Shown piece by piece: positions 59,701 through 64,000 of a stretch of DNA of 64,000 bases (its first letter is position 1; every line of letters begins with the position of its first letter). The notes under the pieces were generated by a model. That model saw nothing but the letters and a program-made list of their open reading frames with translations, ran no database searches and had not been told where the DNA came from. This DNA is from Woronichinia naegeliana WA131 (GTDB taxonomy: Bacteria > Cyanobacteriota > Cyanobacteriia > Cyanobacteriales > Microcystaceae). Made by a program: the position numbers and the translations under genes. The stretch spans positions 4,154,001 to 4,218,000 of the forward strand of contig CP073041.1 of NCBI GenBank assembly GCA_025370055.1. Reading direction: 5' to 3'.

Positions 59701-61290
59701 TATGTTTGCTAACAGGGGTGATATTATTCCACCTTGCGGTGTGCCTTTGGATGTAGGGGAGAATCCTTTATTGTCCTTTATCCCATAAAAATCTATTGCT
59801 CCAGATTTTAGCCATGCTTTTATCTGTCTTCTGATTTTTGGGGTGGCGTTCACCTTGTCAAGTAAGTACTGATGGTCGATGTTGTCGAAACATCCACTAA
59901 TGTCGGCATCTAGCACCCATTTTTCTTCACTTTTGGATAGTGCGCTAAACACCATGCCACAAGCGTCGTGGGTACTTTTTGCTGGTCTAAAGCCGAAGCT
60001 GTTTGGCTCGAATTTAGATTCCCATTCAGGCTCTAGTGCCATTTTTACAAGTGCTTGCCTTGCTCTCTCCTCTATTGTGGGTATTCCTAGAGGTCGTTTT
60101 TCGTCCTTGTTTGGCTTAGGTATCCAAACCCTTTTAACTGGTTTTGACTTACTTTTTAATTTGAGTTCGTTGACCAGTTTTAGGCGTTGGCTCGGAGTTA
60201 GTTGTTTTATTCCATCTACTCCTGCCGTTTTCTTCCCTCTATTCTCTTGTGTTACCTTTTTGACGGCGAGAGCTTTGGCTGACCAAGAATTGAGCAGGGT
60301 TTTTTGTAGAGATTTAGCTGTTCTGTGGTTTCCTTCTTGAGTGGCTTTGTAAATACGTTTCTGTAGTTTGTATACCTTCCTTTCCACCTTGCGCCAGTTG
60401 ATTTCTGACCAATGTGTAGATTCAGGGTACTTTACTTTCCTCTTAGTACTACTACTAATGGCATTAGTCATTTCTACTTACTCCAATAATTTACTCTTTA
60501 GAAGCCTCTCCACGTCAGCTTATCTTTCTCGTTACAAGAAAGCCTTTGCTTCTTGGAGAATCCCTCCCTTTAACGTCTTGCGCGGACTAACTACTTAGAA
60601 AATCGACCTTTCTAAGAGACGTTAGAGGGTTATCCCGTTCCCAATCGACCTTATATGATATTTAGGTTCTGCCCTTAAGTCGGATTCTATTTGGGTATGT
60701 TTAATTAGACAACGACGCAGTCTAATCCTAGAATCATGCCTTTTGGCTTGGCGTATCATCTGTTATGTTTTCGCCATTGCAACTTACGACTCGGAAGCAG
60801 TTCACTTTCGTTAACCATGTATCATTCCCTGCCATTTCTCGGTCTAACAGCTAACCGATTCTGGCTTTTCTCCTAGCTTCAGACCCTTGGGTGGTCATCC
60901 TTTTGCGCCTGTAGGAGTGGAGTCACACTGTATACCTCAGTGGGCTGGGCTCCTTAGTTCCCCTGACCTGTTTTGTTGCCTGTGAGGCTTAGGTCTTGGT
61001 TTCTAATCCACCAGCAGGTTGATTGAGTTGTCAAGGTTCGGTTATTTCTACCTAAATTACTCGGTAGTTTGTGAACCTTGCTGGCTGTTCCCCTGTTTCA
61101 GATTGCGTTTAAACGCTTTCTGTGTATGGGTTTAAGCCAAACGGGTCGCACCATCATTGAGTTGCATCAAATTTGTGGTATTACCAAACCAAATAGTTCG
61201 GTTTGCCACTGAATCATCCCCCGTTGGATTAAAGATCGGGGTAATAGGCATTTTTTGAGTAGGATTATGAGTCGTCAATAGCATGGGCAT
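56349..61290 (-). CDS. nrdB: Ribonucleotide reductase beta subunit, split by three introns
   Basis: Joining minus-strand exons 61290-61152, 58556-58083, 57791-57718 and 56735-56349 gives 1074 nt, an unbroken frame of 357 residues. Class I beta subunit: candidate di-metal ligands are D100 (TFLDSVQ), E130 and H133 (QEGMHNQSY), E197 (LLEGLYFY), E231 and H234 (DELSH), and Y137 sits where E. coli has the radical tyrosine. The first intron is group II and the other two are group I; each exon-intron border satisfies the known rules (see separate entries). The start is uncertain: ATG codons at positions 1, 3 and 14. Without accurate splicing no functional protein can be made, so DNA precursor supply depends on all three ribozymes. 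Confidence 0.9.
56736..57717 (-). mobile_element. Group I intron 3 of nrdB, with homing endonuclease
   Basis: 982 nt. The 5' exon ends in T (CGT) and the intron ends in G, as group I introns require. Core elements read on the minus strand: Q-like AATCCTGAGCCAAG (57632-57645), R-like GTGCAACGACCAGCC (56872-56887) and S-like ATATGGTCTG. The P7 pairing GACCA/TGGTC joins 56875-56879 with 56810-56814. The Q-like sequence is the same as in cyanobacterial tRNA-Leu group I introns as I recall them. An HNH gene fills the centre. Confidence 0.85.
56861..57574 (-). CDS. HNH homing endonuclease in group I intron 3
   Basis: 237 residues with a GAGGAAATGAT leader. HNH_3-type nuclease at about 40-95 ([40 protein letters not shown]), where HR and the INHIDGN histidine plus downstream N form the catalytic motif, as in I-HmuI-like enzymes. 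The C-terminal half has two helix-turn-helix-like repeats ([21 protein letters not shown]-type and [19 protein letters not shown]) for DNA binding. It would cut intronless nrdB alleles to copy the intron. Its last codons overlap the intron R/P7 element. Confidence 0.88.
   Translation of the reverse strand: [237 protein letters not shown]
57718..57791 (-). CDS. nrdB: nrdB exon 3 (mini-exon)
   Basis: 74 nt between two group I introns, encoding part of codon 205 to residue 229: (F)IYFYNLASRMLMPGSADIFKMINR. Found by matching the conserved beta-subunit sequence; too short to be seen as a gene on its own. Confidence 0.88.
57792..58082 (-). ncRNA. Group I intron 2 of nrdB, 291 nt, ORF-less
   Basis: The 5' exon ends in T (GGGT), the intron ends in G. 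Core elements on the minus strand: P-like AAATTGCTGGAACCCCC (58021-58037), R-like GTTCAACGAACAGAGGG and S-like GGTATGTTC; P7 pairs GAACA (57864-57868) with TGTTC (57822-57826). No reading frame of useful size, so it is a minimal self-splicing intron that cannot home by itself. Confidence 0.85.
58083..58556 (-). CDS. nrdB: nrdB exon 2
   Basis: 474 nt covering residues 47-204 plus the first base of codon 205, from VRYNWAVGLYQQM to LLEGLYFYNG. Contains D100, E130, H133, Y137 and E197 of the metal/radical site. Confidence 0.92.
58597..58630 (-). ncRNA. Group II intron domain V
   Basis: Exactly 34 nt on the minus strand: it begins with the catalytic triad AGC, has a GTAG/CTAC plus TGAG/CTCA stem with a two-base bulge (TG), and a GAAA tetraloop. 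This is the most conserved part of the ribozyme, and domain VI follows up to 58557. Confidence 0.9.
58666..60471 (-). CDS. Group II intron reverse transcriptase/maturase with HNH endonuclease
   Basis: 601 residues. Reverse transcriptase: AGVDGIKQLTPSQRL, VKRVWIPKPNKDEKRPLGIPTIEERARQ, SFGFRPAKSTHDAC, DADISGCFDNIDH, GTPQGGIISPLLANI and the catalytic VVRYADDFVV. The X/maturase domain covers about 400-470 (INPIIKGWANYYRF-like LNPIIKGWANYYRFA). The C-terminal HNH endonuclease has CPYCHNPF, WEIDHIVPTYKGG and LHLDCHDKKT. GGAGTAAGTAGAA precedes the ATG. All motifs are intact, so the intron should be able to splice and retrohome. Confidence 0.95.
   Translation of the reverse strand: MTNAISSSTKRKVKYPESTHWSEINWRKVERKVYKLQKRIYKATQEGNHRTAKSLQKTLLNSWSAKALAVKKVTQENRGKKTAGVDGIKQLTPSQRLKLVNELKLKSKSKPVKRVWIPKPNKDEKRPLGIPTIEERARQALVKMALEPEWESKFEPNSFGFRPAKSTHDACGMVFSALSKSEEKWVLDADISGCFDNIDHQYLLDKVNATPKIRRQIKAWLKSGAIDFYGIKDNKGFSPTSKGTPQGGIISPLLANIALHGLETDLKEWLWSEKKYRKKYYNICTNSMHSLSQQQTKATLTVVRYADDFVVIHEDKDIIEECQEVIQKFLTPIGLTLREDKTSIKSSREGFDFLGFNFKQYKTGLYRSNKLSNGKPTGYTTLIKPSRKAIKEHYGRLAEIIDHCKSAPQEVLIKRLNPIIKGWANYYRFANSKETFGKLDHLLFWKLRKWARRRHPQKPRGWVDNKYFHTMDTNKDRKWEFSDNNTTLHAHSDTKIERHIRVKGHASIYDGNEAYWANRVKHHPTIRPRVLKLMSRQKGVCPYCHNPFRIDDKWEIDHIVPTYKGGKDYYYNLQLLHLDCHDKKTRIDMKEETCRENKVQR
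60472..61151 (-). ncRNA. Group II intron 5' ribozyme domains (I-III)
   Basis: 680 nt upstream of the maturase gene with no coding capacity. It should hold exon-binding sequences EBS1/EBS2, which would pair with the last bases of exon 1 (around GCAACTCAATGATG). I have not folded it. Confidence 0.7.
61152..61290 (-). CDS. nrdB: nrdB exon 1
   Basis: 139 nt for 46 codons plus one base: MPMLLTTHNPTQKMPITPIF, then NPTGDDSVANRTIWFGNTTN and LMQLND. The sequence NRTIWFGNTTNLMQLND is strongly conserved in cyanobacterial beta subunits, which identified it. Confidence 0.88.
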
Positions 61291-61481
61291 TTAGAAAGTA
61301 ACAGTGCATTCGTCTATAAAGACAAGCTGTTTTATTCTAGCCTAATTTTTAAAAAATAACTTCAGAAGTTTGAGTTTTCTCTCTAAAATAGTGAAGATAA
61401 AAATAATGGAAGCATCAATATAGATCACAAAATATGAAAATTAAAATATCACTTTGTTCTTGCTATTTGTTCTGAAAAATG

Positions 61482-61927
61482 TCATTTAATATCAAACATT
61501 AAAGGTAAAATTTCCTCGGCTAATCCCAGATATTCTTCATGAAAATAAGGGTTTTTAGGTTCCATTGGCTCTAAATTAATCAGTATAGTTCTAGCTCCAG
61601 CATAATCTGCTGAACGAACATAATTAGAGACGGGGGATACTGTTCCAGAAGTGCCGATCGCAATAAAAAGATCACAATTCCGTAAGGCTTTTTTAACGAG
61701 CCACTCTTCTTGAATGGGTAGATGTTCACCAAATAATACTGTATCTGGGCGCAATAGGGAACCACAGAGCGAGCACATAGGCAGATCTTGATGAGGCTCT
61801 TTATCTATGTAGGGCTTCAAGCTACAAGCTGGATTGTTACATCGAGTTCGTTCTACATTACCATGAATTTCAATCACGTTTTTGCTACCGGCATGTTGAT
61901 GTAGTCCATCACAATTTTGAGTAATTA
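61482..61927 (-). pseudogene. Sirtuin (SIR2) gene, 3' fragment
   Basis: C-terminal part of an NAD-dependent protein deacylase. Reading across the insertion site it gives LITQNCDGLHQHAGSKNVIEIHGNVERTRC, the NAD/catalytic-histidine region (H in EIHGN). The zinc cysteines follow (CNNPAC and CSLCGSLLRPDTVLFGE), then FIAIGTSGTVSPVSNYV and ILINLEP. Interrupted at 61927 by the IS5/IS1182-like copy 2, so no full enzyme is made. Confidence 0.88.
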
Positions 61928-63615
61928 GGGCTTGCTGAAAAAGTCAAAAAACGAAAGAAATGTGGGTTAGGGAAGTATGGACTGAAAAAGCATAGATAAC
62001 TTATCCTTATGGAAACAAATCAAAATACAGATTTTGTTTAATCTATTGTTCCTTTCTGTCTAAAAAGGTCAACACAAATCACTCCTCACAAAAGAGAGGA
62101 AAATTAACACCATTTTTCACAAGAAAAACGACTCTACAACTTTTTACTTTTTGTCTTCTGAAGTAGAGTAGAAAGATTCATTACCAAAAAGTTCATCGCA
62201 ATTACCGTTTCCGAGGTCTCAGGTAGTTTGGCCATCACTCGACCAAGACTAAATTTCCTCTTTCCCTGTCCGAATTTACCCTCAATGGCATTACGCACTC
62301 TTTCATCTGAGCGTGCCTCTTTCTTTTTTTCTTTGCTCACCTCTTTCGGCGGTCTTCCCAATCGGGGACCACTCATTCTTATATCCCTTTCTTTACAATA
62401 AGCTCGATTCGCTTTTGTTCGATAGATTTTATCCACATGAACCGATTCCGGATAACATCCTGTTTCCCTTTTATATTCTTCTATTCGCGCTTGTAAATCT
62501 CCCGATTCGTTGTAATTATCCCAACTTAATTTGTCTAAGAAGACAAAGCCATTCACATTACTTGCCGATATTTTAGCTCCAAACTCTACTGCTTTTCCCG
62601 CTTTTCCACGCACTATTGGACGCACGTGAGGTTGGCTTACACTCACAATTCTGTTTTCTACTTTATTTGTCTTTTTTTCATACATTTCTAACTGTTGCTC
62701 ATACACTTTTCCTATCGTTACAAGCTCTTCTTGCTCTTTTTTCGTTAGTTTTTCTAACTTTGCTCCCTCTTCTATCATTTTTTCTATATCAGACAAGTTT
62801 CTTTTTATATATCCTAGTTGTTTTTTTGTTCCTTTTCTTCTTTCTTTTTTTGACACACGACGTTTTTTTGCTATGGCTAAGTACTCTTTTCTTGCCACTT
62901 CCCTATAAGTCCTCGGCTTTTCTTTCCTTTTCTCTTTTATTTCTTCATACAGCTTATCTATTATTTTTTCTGTTTTTTCTCTGGCATCATTCAATATTCC
63001 TATATCCGTTGGATATTTTATATCTGCTGGTGTACAAGTCGCATCTAACAATAACTTTCCTTCATTTTCTTTTTTTTCTGACGCTACACCCGTCGCTTTT
63101 TTTTCTATTTCTTTATTAATTTTATTTATTAATTCCATTCCTATTTTTTTACGAAAATGAACCATCATTGACGCATTAAATGCTTCTTTGCTACTATAGC
63201 TTTCCATTCCTATAAAGTACTGTAAATAAGGGTTCTCTTTTATTTGTTCTACTGTTTCTCTGTCACTTTTTCCTGAAATTTCTTTGATAATTAATGCTCC
63301 TAATGCCATTCTAAATGATTTGGCTGGGGCTCCTTTTTTTTCTGTGAAGTTTTTTGCATATTCTTCCTCATATTCTTCCCAAAGAATCATTTTTGACATT
63401 TCTATCCAACGATTTTCTTCGTCTAACTGCCCGCCGAACAGATTTTTCAAGTTTTCTGGTGTTTCAATTGAGTACTGTTGCTTTCGGTACATCTGCTTTC
63501 TCTCTTCTTAATGCAATGGTTTTGAGGCATTCTACCCTATTTTCGTGCATTCTAGCGGTTCTTAATTCGCCTACTATTTTTCTCCGTAAAGGTTTCAGCT
63601 TTTTTCAGCAAGCCC
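61928..63615 (-). mobile_element. IS5/IS1182-like element, copy 2 (intact)
   Basis: 1688 bp, same ends as copy 1 (GGGCTTGCTGA), in minus orientation. Flanked by a perfect 6-bp direct repeat TAATTA (61922-61927 and 63616-63621). It sits inside the sirtuin gene. Confidence 0.92.
62134..63492 (-). CDS. IS5/IS1182-like transposase (intact)
   Basis: 452 residues. N-terminal DUF772-like part (MYRKQQYSIETPENLKNLFGG, FRMALGALIIKEISGKSDRETVEQIKENPYLQYFIGM), DDE core with LLDATCTPADIKYPTDI, FGAKISASNVNGFVFLDKLSWDN and EGKFGQGKRKFSLGRVMAKL. A run of eight A near codon 130 keeps the frame that copy 1 has lost. Could supply transposase for both copies. Confidence 0.9.
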   Translation of the reverse strand: MYRKQQYSIETPENLKNLFGGQLDEENRWIEMSKMILWEEYEEEYAKNFTEKKGAPAKSFRMALGALIIKEISGKSDRETVEQIKENPYLQYFIGMESYSSKEAFNASMMVHFRKKIGMELINKINKEIEKKATGVASEKKENEGKLLLDATCTPADIKYPTDIGILNDAREKTEKIIDKLYEEIKEKRKEKPRTYREVARKEYLAIAKKRRVSKKERRKGTKKQLGYIKRNLSDIEKMIEEGAKLEKLTKKEQEELVTIGKVYEQQLEMYEKKTNKVENRIVSVSQPHVRPIVRGKAGKAVEFGAKISASNVNGFVFLDKLSWDNYNESGDLQARIEEYKRETGCYPESVHVDKIYRTKANRAYCKERDIRMSGPRLGRPPKEVSKEKKKEARSDERVRNAIEGKFGQGKRKFSLGRVMAKLPETSETVIAMNFLVMNLSTLLQKTKSKKL

Positions 63616-63621
63616 TAATTA

Positions 63622-63716
63622 AGGTAAATTTTTGGTTGGCAGATAATTGAGCTTCAAATTCGACTAGTTTTAGATGGGCAATATTGGGTTGAGCTATTGC
63701 TATTTTCTTTCTTAGA
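63622..63716 (-). pseudogene. Sirtuin gene, internal fragment
   Basis: Reads (W)DLRKKIAIAQPNIAHLKLVEFEAQLSANQKFTLI on the minus strand and continues in the 3' fragment after removal of the IS. This is the segment just before the sirtuin LITQNxDGLH motif. Upstream of W the frame stops where the IS1634-like end (63717 onward) begins, so the gene is broken a second time and its NAD-binding N-terminus lies outside the window. Confidence 0.75.
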
Positions 63717-64000
63717 TCCCATATCCCGTACTAATTTTGAAAAAATAAAAATAGATTCAAAAATAGCAACAGAATAGTTAAAATAAAAAAGCTAACAAAC
63801 CGAGGAGAAAATGACCCAATTAAACGTTAAAAATCTCGACCATTTAGGAATAATCGCGGCCGTAGTTGATGAACTAGGTCTAGTGGATTATATCAATGAA
63901 CAGTTACAAGAAAATGACCGTGCGAAAATCAGTGCGGGTCTGGTGGTTAAAGCCATGATTCTCAATGGCTTAGGATTTATTAATTCTCCCTTGTATTTAT
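63717..64000 (+). mobile_element. IS1634-like element, left end (partial)
   Basis: The presumed terminus CCCATATCCCGTACT at 63717 resembles, in reverse, motifs in the IS remnant near 6096 and 6192. The transposase starts 94 bases in and runs off the window edge. Confidence 0.55.
63811..64000 (+). CDS. IS1634-like transposase N-terminus (partial)
   Basis: 63 codons visible, starting MTQLNVKNLDHLGIIAAVVDELGLVDYINEQL and continuing ISAGLVVKAMILNGLGFINSPLYL. This is the DUF4277-type N-terminus of IS1634-group transposases. AGGAGAAA site before the ATG. The catalytic domain lies beyond the window. Confidence 0.8.
   Translation, partial: MTQLNVKNLDHLGIIAAVVDELGLVDYINEQLQENDRAKISAGLVVKAMILNGLGFINSPLYL

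Larger units (their letters stand above)
58557..61151 (-). mobile_element. Group II intron 1 of nrdB
   Basis: 2595 nt. Starts GTGCGACC (consensus GUGYG) and ends CAAC (consensus AY). Domain V is seen at 58597-58630. The 5' domains I-III occupy roughly 60472-61151 and have no gene. The reverse transcriptase lies in domain IV. The exon junction restores LMQLND+VRYNWAV. Confidence 0.92.

Overview
The window is cyanobacterial chromosome. The evidence is the rpoB and split rpoC2 genes, chlD, the DUF2997-ycf35-ferredoxin trio, a clpR/clpP3 pair, GUN4 and many GCGATCGC (HIP1) palindromes. rpoB is followed directly by rpoC2 with no rpoC1 between them. I recall this arrangement from Synechocystis PCC 6803 and its relatives, and the insertion-sequence load also suggests a Microcystis/Synechocystis-type unicellular genome. 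Genus assignment is inference.

Layout. 1-2.7 kb: 3' end of a NACHT-GUN4 protein, then a RAYT transposase beside a cluster of six GTAG-footed hairpins and a 5 x 20 bp tandem repeat. 2.7-20.7 kb: mostly ordinary housekeeping genes on the minus strand (fdx, ycf35, DUF2997, a TPR protein, an SDR, rpoC2, rpoB, tatD, rpsT, murI, an AMIN amidase, a glycosyltransferase, argJ). 20.9-40.1 kb: an accessory region full of insertion sequences. It has three full ISKra4-type copies plus a remnant and a derived MITE, and one element each of IS1, IS5/IS1182-like, IS110 and IS4/Tn5-like type. These surround or break a type IIG restriction-modification gene, an NB-ARC/STAND NTPase, a companion protein and a DUF4926 gene; chlD survives intact in the middle. 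40.2-56.2 kb: housekeeping again (plsX-fabH, an unusual CRP/AAA/polyferredoxin fusion, a DPM1-GtrA protein, a K+ channel, clpP3/clpR, rpsP/KH protein, grxC-gshB). 56.3-61.3 kb: nrdB, the ribonucleotide reductase beta subunit, split into four exons by three self-splicing introns. 61.5-64 kb: a sirtuin gene broken by two insertion sequences.

The strongest discovery is nrdB. I could reconstruct a continuous 357-residue reading frame across three introns of two classes: a 2595-nt group II intron with reverse transcriptase/maturase-HNH, a 291-nt ORF-less group I intron, and a 982-nt group I intron with an HNH homing endonuclease whose 3' end overlaps the ribozyme core. The two group I introns sit beside codons for metal-ligand motifs. 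A second theme is the accessory region as an IS-eroded defence island: target-site duplications let several genes be rebuilt on paper (STAND NTPase, sirtuin, DUF4926), and missing duplications at two ISKra4 copies point to recombination between copies.
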